From positions 2,728,001-2,792,000 of the forward strand of contig NZ_CP102262.1 in NCBI RefSeq assembly GCF_025147325.1: a stretch of DNA of 64,000 nucleotides, in the 5' to 3' direction. This document shows positions 1-7,829 of this stretch, one piece after another. Below the pieces are notes generated by a model. That model worked only from the letters and a program-made list of their open reading frames with translations. It did no database searches and was not told where the DNA came from. Source of the DNA: Bacteroides stercoris ATCC 43183. Its GTDB lineage: Bacteria; Bacteroidota; Bacteroidia; Bacteroidales; Bacteroidaceae. Positions within the stretch are counted from its first letter, which is position 1. The number at the start of each line of letters is the position of its first letter. Made by a program: the position numbers and the translations under genes.

Positions 1-365
1 CTTCGTTTCTGTATTCCTTGCGCGATTGGATAAAGGATGACCCCGATTTCATCGAACATCACAAGACAGACCTGGCGGCATCGCTGGAAGCTACTGTTGT
101 CGATATTCTGATGGATAAGTTGCGTAAAGCGGCAAAACAGTACAAGATAAAGGATGTGGCCGTTGCAGGTGGTGTATCGGCAAACAATGGTCTGCGTAAC
201 TCATTCCGCGAACATGCTGAGAAGTATGGATGGAATATTTTCATTCCCAAGTTCAGCTATACAACGGATAATGCTGCGATGATTGCCATAACCGGATACT
301 TCAAGTATTTGGATAAGGATTTCTGTCCGATGGAAGCGCCGGCTTATTCACGTGTCACTTTATAA
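1..365 (+). CDS. tsaD: TsaD, tRNA N6-threonylcarbamoyladenosine synthesis subunit (C-terminal part)
   Basis: TsaD transfers the threonylcarbamoyl group onto A37 of tRNAs that read ANN codons, working with TsaB, TsaC and TsaE in the cytoplasm. Only the last 120 or so residues are present; the reading frame is open from base 3 and the start lies outside the window. The ASKHA-fold signature AGGVSANNGLR and the late motif TTDNAAMIA, whose Asp is a metal ligand in this family, are both visible, followed by the usual YSRVTL-type ending. The next gene, pncC, begins 32 bp downstream on the same strand, so co-transcription is possible. The identification is secure; only the N-terminal half is missing because of the window edge. 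Confidence 0.95.
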   Translation, partial: SFLYSLRDWIKDDPDFIEHHKTDLAASLEATVVDILMDKLRKAAKQYKIKDVAVAGGVSANNGLRNSFREHAEKYGWNIFIPKFSYTTDNAAMIAITGYFKYLDKDFCPMEAPAYSRVTL

Positions 366-397
366 GGAAAAAGTATATTGCATATATATAATAAGGT

Positions 398-865
398 ATG
401 AAGACGGAAGAGAAGGTAGGGGAACTGCTGAAAGCAAAGAATTTCTCCCTTTCCACCGCTGAAAGTTGTACCGGTGGTGGAATAGCTGCCTTGATAACTT
501 CGGTTCCGGGGAGCTCGGAGTATTTTAAAGGCGGAATTGTGGCGTATTCCAACGAAGTAAAGGCGGATTTGCTCCATGTTTCTGTCGAGACGCTGGCGCA
601 GTACGGTGCAGTGAGCAGGGAGACGGTTGTTGAAATGGTGAAAGGTGCGATGAAAACGTTGAAAACGGATTGCGCGGTTGCCACTTCGGGAATTGCCGGT
701 CCCGGTGGCGGTACACCGGAGAAACCGGTAGGTACTGTGTGGATAGCGGCTGCCTGCAAAAACGAAATTGTAACCATGAAGCAGGAAGGTGATCGCGGAA
801 GGGTGGAAAATGTACAGTCGGCTATTCAAAATGCGCTGTTTATGCTCTGTAGTATGCTGAAATGA
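398..865 (+). CDS. pncC: CinA-family nicotinamide-nucleotide amidohydrolase (PncC)
   Basis: A 155-residue stand-alone CinA C-terminal domain. In this family the domain deamidates nicotinamide mononucleotide to nicotinic acid mononucleotide, which recycles NMN released by the NAD-dependent DNA ligase; ligA is also in this window at 32113. Diagnostic motifs are [10 protein letters not shown] at about residues 19-28 and SGIAGPGGG in the second half. The length fits the short form lacking the N-terminal molybdopterin-binding-like domain of full CinA. It follows tsaD by 32 bp on the same strand. The family call is firm; the exact activity is inferred from characterised relatives. Confidence 0.9.
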   Translation: MKTEEKVGELLKAKNFSLSTAESCTGGGIAALITSVPGSSEYFKGGIVAYSNEVKADLLHVSVETLAQYGAVSRETVVEMVKGAMKTLKTDCAVATSGIAGPGGGTPEKPVGTVWIAAACKNEIVTMKQEGDRGRVENVQSAIQNALFMLCSMLK

Positions 866-906
866 GGAAAAAATGTTTTCGTACAACGAATTATTTTAGG
901 AAAAAC

Positions 907-937
907 TTGTTTCGTAACGATAAAAGTGCTTACTTTG
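907..937 (+). promoter_or_regulatory. Bacteroides-type promoter for rpmB operon
   Basis: A TTG at 907-909 (-33 box) is separated by 20 bp from TTACTTTG at 930-937, one mismatch from the Bacteroides -7 consensus TAnnTTTG. It lies 50 bp before the rpmB start and just after the end of pncC. Confidence 0.55.
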
Positions 938-986
938 CGCTCTGTTTGAAATAAGTATAGATAAAAACTATAAAATAAAGATAGAA

Positions 987-1247
987 ATGTCGAAGATTTG
1001 TCAAATTACCGGAAAGAAAGCCATGATTGGCAACAATGTTTCACACTCAAAGAGAAGAACAAAAAGAACCTTTGATTTGAACTTGTTTAACAAGAAATTC
1101 TATTATGTAGAACAGGACTGCTGGATCAGTCTGAGCATTTGCGCCAACGGTCTGCGCATTATTAACAAAAAAGGTTTGGATGCTGCTTTGAAGGATGCAG
1201 TAGCTAAGGGTTATTGTGATTGGAAAAGCATTAAAGTAATTGGCTAA
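987..1247 (+). CDS. rpmB: 50S ribosomal protein L28
   Basis: L28 is a small basic protein of the large ribosomal subunit. The 86-residue product starts [20 protein letters not shown], the classic L28 opening with the GKK and NNVSHS signatures, and is rich in Lys and Arg (KRRTKRTF). The gene leads a tight trio, rpmB-rpmG-DUF4295, with gaps of 22 and 14 bp. This order is the usual one in Bacteroidetes. A promoter match lies at 907-937 and a strong terminator at 1673-1708 closes the unit. Confidence 0.97.
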   Translation: MSKICQITGKKAMIGNNVSHSKRRTKRTFDLNLFNKKFYYVEQDCWISLSICANGLRIINKKGLDAALKDAVAKGYCDWKSIKVIG

Positions 1248-1269
1248 AAGTAGAGGAGAATAACTGATT

Positions 1270-1458
1270 ATGGCAAAGAAAGCAAAAGGTAACAGAGTAC
1301 AGGTGATTCTGGAATGCACAGAACACAAGGATAGCGGTATGCCGGGAACTTCTCGTTATATTACAACGAAGAACAGAAAGAACACTACCGAGAGATTGGA
1401 GTTGAAGAAATACAACCCGATTCTGAAGAGAGTAACAGTACACAAGGAAATTAAATAA
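1270..1458 (+). CDS. rpmG: 50S ribosomal protein L33
   Basis: A 62-residue L33 with the signature [13 protein letters not shown] and the ending [15 protein letters not shown]. It is a component of the large ribosomal subunit near the E site. Only one cysteine remains (Cys16), so it is the zinc-free C-minus type rather than the CxxC form. It lies 22 bp after rpmB and 14 bp before the DUF4295 gene, in one transcription unit. Confidence 0.97.
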   Translation: MAKKAKGNRVQVILECTEHKDSGMPGTSRYITTKNRKNTTERLELKKYNPILKRVTVHKEIK

Positions 1459-1472
1459 TAATAGTATAACCC

Positions 1473-1631
1473 ATGGCAAAGAAAACAGTAGCAAGTTTGC
1501 ACGATGGTTCTAAGGAAGGTCGTGCTTATACGAAGGTTATCAAGATGGTTAAGTCTCCGAAGACCGGTGCTTACATCTTCGATGAGCAAATGGTTCCTAA
1601 CGAAAAAGTACAGGACTTTTTCAAGAAATAA
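1473..1631 (+). CDS. DUF4295 family small basic protein
   Basis: A 52-residue basic protein (starts MAKKTVASLHDGSKEGRAYT, ends VQDFFKK). The ATG at 1473 lies 14 bp after rpmG and the TAA is at 1629-1631. I recognise it as the small Bacteroidetes protein usually found directly behind L28 and L33. Its constant ribosomal neighbourhood and many lysines suggest a ribosome-associated role, but no function is established. It was found by reading the gap between rpmG and the terminator. The coding call is confident because length, composition and synteny all agree. Confidence 0.88.
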   Translation: MAKKTVASLHDGSKEGRAYTKVIKMVKSPKTGAYIFDEQMVPNEKVQDFFKK

Positions 1632-1672
1632 GATAAATGCAGTTGCTGTAAGGCGCTGATTACTTATAAAGC

Positions 1673-1708
1673 TCCTCTCGCCGATATATCGGCGGGGGGA
1701 TTTTTTTT
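1673..1708 (+). terminator. Rho-independent terminator of rpmB operon
   Basis: A GC-rich hairpin with arms CTCGCCGAT and ATCGGCGGG around 1677-1697 is followed by eight T at 1701-1708. It ends the rpmB-rpmG-DUF4295 unit. Confidence 0.85.
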
Positions 1709-1790
1709 GCTATTAAATCGTTTCGGCTTTTATTATTTGTTAATTTTGTTATATCTTTGTGGCATAATGTATTGTACAAAAAAGTAGACT

Positions 1791-2750
1791 ATGGGATTTT
1801 TTAGTTTTTTCTCAAAAGAAAAGAAGGAAACATTAGATAAAGGATTATCTAAAACAAAAGAGAGTGTGTTTGGGAAGATTGCCCGTGCTATAGCCGGTAA
1901 ATCGAAAGTGGATGATGAGGTGCTGGATAATCTGGAAGAGGTGTTGATTACTTCGGATGTGGGCGTAGAAACTACGTTGAAGATTATAGAACGTATCGAG
2001 AAGCGTGCTGCAGACGAGAAATATATGAATGCGAAGGAGCTGAATGTGATTCTGCGCGATGAAATCGCTGCTTTGCTCACAGAGAACAACTCGGATGATG
2101 TGGACGACTTTGAAACTCCTGTTACGAAGAAGCCATACGTGATTATGGTAGTGGGAGTGAATGGTGTAGGAAAAACCACGACTATAGGCAAACTGGCTTA
2201 TCAGTTTAAGAAAGCCGGCAAATCCGTTTATCTGGGTGCTGCCGATACTTTCCGTGCGGCGGCGGTGGAGCAGCTGGTTATCTGGGGCGAACGTGTGGGA
2301 GTTCCCGTTATCAAGCAGAAAATGGGTGCTGACCCTGCTTCTGTGGCATTTGATACTTTGAGTTCAGCAGTAGCCAATAATGCTGATGTGGTGATTATAG
2401 ATACCGCCGGACGTCTGCATAATAAAGTGGGTCTGATGAACGAGCTGACCAAAATTAAGAATGTAATGAAGAAAGTTGTGCCGGATGCTCCGAATGAGGT
2501 ACTGCTTGTTTTGGACGGTTCCACCGGACAGAATGCATTTGAGCAGGCCAAACAGTTTACTTTGGCAACGGAGGTTACGGCAATGGCTGTAACCAAGCTG
2601 GACGGAACGGCTAAAGGCGGCGTTGTAATCGGAATTTCCGACCAGTTTAAGATTCCGGTAAAGTACATCGGTCTGGGAGAAGGTATAGAGGACTTGCAGG
2701 TGTTCCGTAAAAAAGAGTTTGTCGATTCGTTGTTCGGAGGGAATGCATGA
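1791..2750 (+). CDS. ftsY: Signal recognition particle receptor FtsY
   Basis: FtsY is the membrane-associated GTPase that docks the SRP-ribosome complex at the Sec translocon. The 319-residue protein has an amphipathic N-terminus (MGFFSFFSKEKKE), a helical N domain at about 20-100, and a G domain with P-loop GVNGVGKT at 122-129, the insertion region DTFRAAAVEQL, DTAGR, and TKLDGTAKGG near the C-terminus. It is the short form without the long acidic A domain of E. coli FtsY. A -7 box TATCTTTG at 1752-1759 precedes it. Its last bases overlap the rimO start (ATGA at 2747-2750), so the two genes are translationally coupled. Confidence 0.97.
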   Translation: MGFFSFFSKEKKETLDKGLSKTKESVFGKIARAIAGKSKVDDEVLDNLEEVLITSDVGVETTLKIIERIEKRAADEKYMNAKELNVILRDEIAALLTENNSDDVDDFETPVTKKPYVIMVVGVNGVGKTTTIGKLAYQFKKAGKSVYLGAADTFRAAAVEQLVIWGERVGVPVIKQKMGADPASVAFDTLSSAVANNADVVIIDTAGRLHNKVGLMNELTKIKNVMKKVVPDAPNEVLLVLDGSTGQNAFEQAKQFTLATEVTAMAVTKLDGTAKGGVVIGISDQFKIPVKYIGLGEGIEDLQVFRKKEFVDSLFGGNA

Positions 2751-4045
2751 AACGGAAAACCATTGATATCATAACATTAGGCTGCTCTAAAAATTTAGTG
2801 GACTCGGAGCATTTGATGCGCCAGTTGGAGGAAGCGGGTTTTCATGTGACGCATGATGCCGAGCGTCCGAAAGGAGAGATTGCCGTAATTAATACCTGTG
2901 GCTTCATCGGCGATGCAAAAGAGGAGTCCATTAATATGATTCTTGAATTTGCGCAGGCCAAGGAAGAAGGCGAACTGGAGAAACTCTATGTCATGGGTTG
3001 CCTTTCGGAACGTTATCTGAAGGAACTGGCAATTGAAATTCCTCAGGTGGATAAATTTTATGGTAAGTTCAATTGGAAAGAGTTGCTGCAGGACTTGGGT
3101 AAGGCATACCATGATGAACTGCACATAGAGCGTACACTGACCACTCCTCAGCATTATGCCTATCTGAAAATATCGGAAGGATGCGACCGCAAATGTTCTT
3201 ATTGTGCCATCCCTATTATTACGGGCCGACATGTGTCGCGTCCTATGGAAGAAATCCTGGACGAGGTGAAGTATCTTGTGGCCCGCGGAGTGAAAGAGTT
3301 TCAGGTTATTGCGCAGGAATTGACCTATTATGGCGTAGATTTATATAAGAGGCAGATGTTGCCCCAATTAATTGAAAAAATCTCAGAAATTCCAGGTGTG
3401 GAATGGATACGTTTGCATTATGCTTATCCGGCTCATTTCCCGATGGATTTATTCCGCGTGATGCGCGAGCGTCCCAATGTATGTAAATATATGGATATTG
3501 CCTTGCAGCATATCAGTGATAATATGTTGGAGAAAATGCGCCGTCATGTTACTAAAGAGGATACTTATCGGCTGATAGAAAAGTTTCGGGAAGAAGTTCC
3601 GGGAATTCACTTGCGCACTACGCTTATGGTGGGGCATCCTGGAGAAACGGAAGCTGACTTTGAAGAGCTGAAGGAGTTTGTCCGTAAGGTGCGCTTCGAC
3701 AGAATGGGGGCATTTGCGTATTCCGAGGAGGAAGGTACGTATGCCGCTGCCCATTACGAAGACAGCATTCCTCAAGAAGTAAAGCAAGCCCGGTTGGATG
3801 AATTGATGTCCATCCAGCAAGGTATTTCTGCCGAACTGAGCGCAGCAAAGGTAGGCAGGCAGATGAGAGTAATAATCGACCGTCTGGAAGGTGATTACTA
3901 TATCGGACGTACGGAGTTCGATTCTCCCGAAGTAGACCCGGAAGTGCTGATTGAATGTGGTGATGAACCGTTGGAGATTGGCGGCTTTTATCAGGTAGAG
4001 ATAATAAATTCCGATGATTTCGACCTTTTTGGACGGATTATTTAA
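2747..4045 (+). CDS. rimO: Ribosomal protein S12 methylthiotransferase RimO
   Basis: RimO is a radical-SAM enzyme that adds a methylthio group to a conserved aspartate of ribosomal protein S12. The 432-residue product has the N-terminal methylthiotransferase domain with cluster-ligand cysteines (TLGCSKN at about 11-17, NTCGF, MGCLSER), the radical-SAM CxxxCxxC motif in CDRKCSYCAIP, the middle VEWIRLHYAYP and LRTTLMVGHPGE segments, and a C-terminal TRAM domain. The motif set and the short LGCSKNLVDSE opening separate RimO from MiaB. It overlaps ftsY by 4 bp. About 80 bp separate it from the following HU gene. Confidence 0.96.
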   Translation: MKRKTIDIITLGCSKNLVDSEHLMRQLEEAGFHVTHDAERPKGEIAVINTCGFIGDAKEESINMILEFAQAKEEGELEKLYVMGCLSERYLKELAIEIPQVDKFYGKFNWKELLQDLGKAYHDELHIERTLTTPQHYAYLKISEGCDRKCSYCAIPIITGRHVSRPMEEILDEVKYLVARGVKEFQVIAQELTYYGVDLYKRQMLPQLIEKISEIPGVEWIRLHYAYPAHFPMDLFRVMRERPNVCKYMDIALQHISDNMLEKMRRHVTKEDTYRLIEKFREEVPGIHLRTTLMVGHPGETEADFEELKEFVRKVRFDRMGAFAYSEEEGTYAAAHYEDSIPQEVKQARLDELMSIQQGISAELSAAKVGRQMRVIIDRLEGDYYIGRTEFDSPEVDPEVLIECGDEPLEIGGFYQVEIINSDDFDLFGRII

Positions 4046-4126
4046 ATATTTCCTTTCGTACTTCTTGTGTATGTGGGGAAGATTTGCTAATATAGCACAG
4101 TAGTTCACAATTTTAAAGCTTGGATT

Positions 4127-4399
4127 TTGAATAACAAAGAATTTACTTCGGAATTGTCACGCAGGTTAGGGTATACTTTGAAGGATACTTCGGAGTTGGT
4201 TACTTCTTTACTGTCGGATATGACGCGGCAACTGGAAGAAGGGAATATGATTTCCATACAAGGTTTTGGAACATTCGAAGTGAAAAAGAAAGCGGAACGT
4301 ATATCCGTAAATCCAACAACCAAACAGCGTATGCTGGTTCCGCCTAAACTGGTGCTGACATATAAACCCAGTACCTTGCTAAAGGATAAGTTTAAGTAA
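4127..4399 (+). CDS. HU-family DNA-binding protein (TTG start)
   Basis: A 90-residue HU/IHF fold protein that bends and compacts DNA as a dimer. Visible marks are the opening helix-turn-helix-like region (SRRLGYTLKDTSELVTSLL), the core ISIQGFGTFEVKKKAERISV, and the beta-arm segment NPTTKQRMLVPPKLVLTYKPS. No ATG exists in frame after the stop at 4088-4090. The best start is TTG at 4127, with ATT at 4124 as an alternative; the first residues then match the usual HU length. It lies 25 bp before the HU-LysM gene on the same strand, so two HU domains are likely made from one transcript. Confidence 0.88.
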   Translation: MNNKEFTSELSRRLGYTLKDTSELVTSLLSDMTRQLEEGNMISIQGFGTFEVKKKAERISVNPTTKQRMLVPPKLVLTYKPSTLLKDKFK

Positions 4400-4424
4400 T
4401 CTTTCTTTTTAAATCTTCCATATT

Positions 4425-5555
4425 ATGAATGAAAAACTAAACATACAGGATCTGATTGATTTGCTGGCTGAAAAGCATGGCATGAGCAAGAAGAATGCCG
4501 ATAGTTTTGTGAAAGAGTTTTTCCAACTGATTGAAGAAGCGTTGGAAAAAGACAAGTATGTGAAGATTAAAGGTCTGGGCGCTTTTAAACTGATTGATGT
4601 GGAAAGCCGGGAGAGTGTAAATGTCAATACTGGGGAACGCTTTGAGATACAAGGCCATACCAAAGTTTCATTTACTCCGGAGCCTGCTTTGAAAGATATT
4701 ATCAATAAGCCGTTTGCGCATTTTGAAACAGTAGTGCTCAATGAAGGTACTGTTTTAGAAGATACCCCGGTAGATAGTGACAGTGAGGAGGATGAAGATA
4801 CGGAGCAGAAAGTGGAAGATGCTGTGCCGGAAGTGGTTGCCGGTAGTGCGGTTGAGACACCGGAGATTGCGGAGAAAATCGATAGTCCTGTCGAACCGGA
4901 ACCTGTAGAAGAAGCCGTTGTTCCTGTGGAGACTGTGGCTTCGGAGGAAGTTAATGAAGAGAGGGTGGAGGTTATCAAAACTGCCGGTCCGGCTGAATCT
5001 TCCGCAATGAAATACTTCATTGCCATCGTGGCTCTTGTGGTATTGCTATGTGCAGGAACCGTCGCTTATTTGTATTATCCTGATTGGTTTGACGGATTAT
5101 CGACTGAACCGCCTGTGGAGGAAACCGCTGGCAATGAAGCTGGTAATGCGGCAGGTAATACGGTTTTAATGGATAGTATCGGTGTTAAGGATAGTGTGGC
5201 GATTGCCGTAAAAGATACTGTGTCGAAGAAGCTGATTGCTGAACCTGTAATAAAACAGCAGGAAGCACCAGTTGTCGTCAAACAGACTGTAGTAGCCGCT
5301 ACATCTGCCTCCCAGCCGAAAAAGCAGAAGAAAGTTGAGTATGTACCCGATTCTACCAATTATACCATTGCAGGAACGCAGGCGACATACACGATAAAGC
5401 CGGGTGAGACATTGACCAGAGTGGCTCTTCGTTTTTATGGAACTAAAGCGTTATATCCATATATAGTAAAGCATAATCCGGACGTTATCAAAAAACCGGA
5501 TAATGTACCTGCGGGCACAACAATAAAGATACCTAAATTAGTGAAGAAGCAGTAA
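4425..5555 (+). CDS. Membrane-anchored HU domain protein with C-terminal LysM domain
   Basis: A 376-residue modular protein. Residues 1-95 are an HU-type DNA-binding domain (KIKGLGAFKLIDV core, then NVNTGERFEIQGHTKVSF). Residues about 100-190 are a very acidic, Glu/Val/Pro-rich linker. A single hydrophobic segment at about 195-217 (FIAIVALVVLLCAGTVAYLYY) follows, then a Lys/Val-rich spacer. Residues about 321-373 form a LysM domain (TYTIKPGETLTRVALRFYG to GTTIKIPKL), a fold that binds peptidoglycan. By the hydrophobic pattern the HU domain is cytoplasmic and the LysM domain periplasmic, so the protein could link DNA to the cell wall. The domains are seen in the sequence; the tethering role is inference. 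A strong terminator overlaps its stop codon. Confidence 0.85.
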   Translation: MNEKLNIQDLIDLLAEKHGMSKKNADSFVKEFFQLIEEALEKDKYVKIKGLGAFKLIDVESRESVNVNTGERFEIQGHTKVSFTPEPALKDIINKPFAHFETVVLNEGTVLEDTPVDSDSEEDEDTEQKVEDAVPEVVAGSAVETPEIAEKIDSPVEPEPVEEAVVPVETVASEEVNEERVEVIKTAGPAESSAMKYFIAIVALVVLLCAGTVAYLYYPDWFDGLSTEPPVEETAGNEAGNAAGNTVLMDSIGVKDSVAIAVKDTVSKKLIAEPVIKQQEAPVVVKQTVVAATSASQPKKQKKVEYVPDSTNYTIAGTQATYTIKPGETLTRVALRFYGTKALYPYIVKHNPDVIKKPDNVPAGTTIKIPKLVKKQ

Positions 5556-5576
5556 AAAGATACTGCTTCTTTTTTG
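5544..5576 (+). terminator. Terminator overlapping the HU-LysM stop codon
   Basis: An 11-bp perfect stem, AAGAAGCAGTA (5544-5554) against TACTGCTTCTT (5561-5571), has a 6-nt loop and a T-rich tail. The TAA stop at 5553-5555 is inside the hairpin. Confidence 0.85.
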
Positions 5577-5586
5577 TTAAATACTC

Positions 5587-5762
5587 AGAGCTTGTTTAAA
5601 TATTCTTGAAGAAGTATTTTCTTCAACTCCTTTTGAGTTTCTTCCCGGTCTGTATTCCTCTTTTTATCCGTTACATAGCCTGCTATGCTTTTAGTAAAAA
5701 CAGAAAAATATTTTCAAAGAAGAACTCTTGAAAAGAATGCTGAACAAAATTAAACAGGCTCT
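5587..5762. repeat. Dispersed inverted-repeat element, copy A
   Basis: The termini AGAGCTTGTTTA (5587-5598) and TAAACAGGCTCT (5751-5762) are inverted repeats with one mismatch. Both ends reappear in a shorter form at 54034-54104, so this looks like a small non-coding dispersed element. No open reading frame is visible inside it. The rest of the 5556-5921 gap holds the terminator on its left and a promoter on its right. Confidence 0.5.
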
Positions 5763-5820
5763 AAACTCTATGAAAGTAGTTTAATCTAAAGGTTTCACAT
5801 TGTTTTTTAATAAAAATTAG

Positions 5821-5851
5821 TTGCTATGGTTAATTTATTCCCGTACTTTTG
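5821..5851 (+). promoter_or_regulatory. Promoter of the moxR-bat operon
   Basis: TTG at 5821-5823, a 20-bp spacer and TACTTTTG at 5844-5851 match the Bacteroides -33/-7 promoter exactly. It lies 70 bp ahead of the first gene of the operon. Confidence 0.65.
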
Positions 5852-5921
5852 GAAGCGAATTATAATTACCGGTGTATGGCCGGACGAAAACGAAAAATTA
5901 AACATTAAAATACATTGATTT

Positions 5922-6917
5922 ATGGCTGAAACAATTGATATCCGCGAATTGAACGAGCGGATTGAAAGACAAAGTGCTTTCGTTACCAATCTTACTACGG
6001 GCATGGACCAGGTTATTGTAGGACAAAAGCACCTGGTAGAGTCGTTGTTAATCGGTTTGTTGTCTGACGGACATGTGTTGTTGGAAGGTGTGCCCGGTTT
6101 GGCAAAAACATTGGCTATCAAAACACTGGCTTCATTGATTGATGCACAATATAGCCGTATCCAGTTTACACCTGACTTGTTGCCGGCGGACGTTATCGGT
6201 ACGATGGTTTACAGCCAGAAAGATGAAACTTTTCAGGTAAAGAAAGGACCTGTATTTGCCAATTTTGTATTGGCCGATGAAATTAACCGTGCTCCGGCCA
6301 AGGTGCAAAGTGCTTTATTGGAAGCTATGCAGGAACGTCAGGTTACCATAGGTAAGGAAACATTCAGACTGCCTGAACCTTTTTTGGTGCTTGCAACTCA
6401 GAATCCTATCGAACAAGAGGGTACGTATCCGTTGCCTGAAGCGCAGGTAGACCGTTTCATGCTGAAGGTAGTTATCGACTATCCTAAACTGGAAGAAGAA
6501 AAATTAATTATACGCCAGAATATAAACGGAGAAAGACTGAATGTAAAGCCTATTCTGAAAGCAGATGAGATTATCGAAGCGCGTAAGGTCGTACGTCAGG
6601 TATATCTGGATGAAAAGATTGAAAAATATATTGTCGATATTGTATTTGCAACCCGTTATCCGGAGAAGTATGATTTGAAAGAACTGAAAGATATGATCGG
6701 ATTCGGCGGTTCGCCTCGTGCATCTATCAATCTGGCATTGGCGGCACGCAGTTATGCTTTCATTAAACGCCGTGGCTATGTTATCCCGGAAGATGTGCGC
6801 GCAGTGGCACATGATGTATTGCGCCACCGCATCGGTCTGACTTATGAAGCTGAAGCAAGCAATATGACTTCGGATGAAATCGTCAGCAAAATATTGAATA
6901 AGGTTGAAGTGCCCTAA
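5922..6917 (+). CDS. MoxR-family AAA+ ATPase, first gene of the bat operon
   Basis: A 331-residue AAA+ ATPase of the MoxR/RavA group, thought to act as a chaperone that matures partner proteins with von Willebrand A domains. Walker A is GVPGLAKT at 56-63; Walker B is in VLADEINRAP, followed by PAKVQSALLEAMQERQVT, the sensor-1 region LATQNPIEQEGTYPLPEAQ, and the lid domain. It opens a run of eight rightward genes to 14474 that contains DUF58 and VWA partners, the standard MoxR setting. The promoter is at 5821-5851. Confidence 0.93.
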   Translation: MAETIDIRELNERIERQSAFVTNLTTGMDQVIVGQKHLVESLLIGLLSDGHVLLEGVPGLAKTLAIKTLASLIDAQYSRIQFTPDLLPADVIGTMVYSQKDETFQVKKGPVFANFVLADEINRAPAKVQSALLEAMQERQVTIGKETFRLPEPFLVLATQNPIEQEGTYPLPEAQVDRFMLKVVIDYPKLEEEKLIIRQNINGERLNVKPILKADEIIEARKVVRQVYLDEKIEKYIVDIVFATRYPEKYDLKELKDMIGFGGSPRASINLALAARSYAFIKRRGYVIPEDVRAVAHDVLRHRIGLTYEAEASNMTSDEIVSKILNKVEVP

Positions 6918-6952
6918 TGTAAACAATTTGTTTACTATTTATGTATTACTGA

Positions 6953-7822
6953 ATGGAAACAACTGATTTATTAAAAAAAGTCCGTCAGATTGAGATAAAG
7001 ACGCGCGGATTGTCCAATAATATTTTTGCAGGCCAGTATCATTCGGCTTTCAAAGGTAGAGGTATGGCTTTTTCCGAAGTGCGTGAATATCAGTTTGGTG
7101 ACGATATACGCGACATAGACTGGAATGTAACGGCTCGTTTTCATAAACCCTTTGTGAAGGTGTTTGAAGAAGAACGTGAACTGACTGTAATGTTGCTGGT
7201 AGATGTTTCCGGTAGTCTGGAGTTCGGTACTGTGAAGCAGATGAAGAAAGATATGGTGACGGAAATAGCTGCTACATTGGCTTTTTCCGCCATTCAAAAT
7301 AATGATAAAATCGGTGTCATCTTCTTTTCAGACCGGATAGAAAAGTTTATTCCACCCAAGAAGGGACGTAAACATATACTATATATCATTCGCGAATTGC
7401 TTGATTTCCGTCCGGAAAGTCGCCGGACCAATATCCGTCTCGGCTTGGAGTATCTTACGAATGTTATGAAGCGTCGTTGTACGGCTTTTGTCTTATCGGA
7501 CTTCATCGACCAGGAGAGTTTTAAAAATGCCATGACTATTGCCAATCGGAAGCATGATGTTGTGGCTATTCAGGTATACGACCGCCGTGTAGAGGAGTTA
7601 CCTGCTGTGGGGCTGATGAAAATAAAAGATGCGGAAACGGGTCACGAACAATGGATTGATACTTCTTCGCGTGCCGTACGGCGTGCTCATCGTGATTGGT
7701 GGGTGAATAAGCAGACGGAACTGAATGATACATTTACTAAGAGCAATGTAGATAATGTGTCAGTACGTACGGACCAGGATTATGTGAAAGCATTGATGAA
7801 TTTATTTGCGAAAAGAAACTAA
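6953..7822 (+). CDS. DUF58 domain protein of the bat operon
   Basis: A 289-residue cytoplasmic protein of the DUF58 family, which has a VWA-like fold and nearly always sits beside a moxR gene. The family hallmark GDDIRDIDWNVTARFHKPF at about residues 45-65 is intact and is followed by a VWA-type segment LLVDVSGSLEFG with a partial MIDAS motif. No signal peptide or transmembrane segment is visible. It begins 35 bp after moxR and ends 7 bp before the next start. Its biochemical activity is not known; a role as MoxR client or adaptor is inferred from family context. Confidence 0.9.
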   Translation: METTDLLKKVRQIEIKTRGLSNNIFAGQYHSAFKGRGMAFSEVREYQFGDDIRDIDWNVTARFHKPFVKVFEEERELTVMLLVDVSGSLEFGTVKQMKKDMVTEIAATLAFSAIQNNDKIGVIFFSDRIEKFIPPKKGRKHILYIIRELLDFRPESRRTNIRLGLEYLTNVMKRRCTAFVLSDFIDQESFKNAMTIANRKHDVVAIQVYDRRVEELPAVGLMKIKDAETGHEQWIDTSSRAVRRAHRDWWVNKQTELNDTFTKSNVDNVSVRTDQDYVKALMNLFAKRN

Positions 7823-7829
7823 TCGGAGA

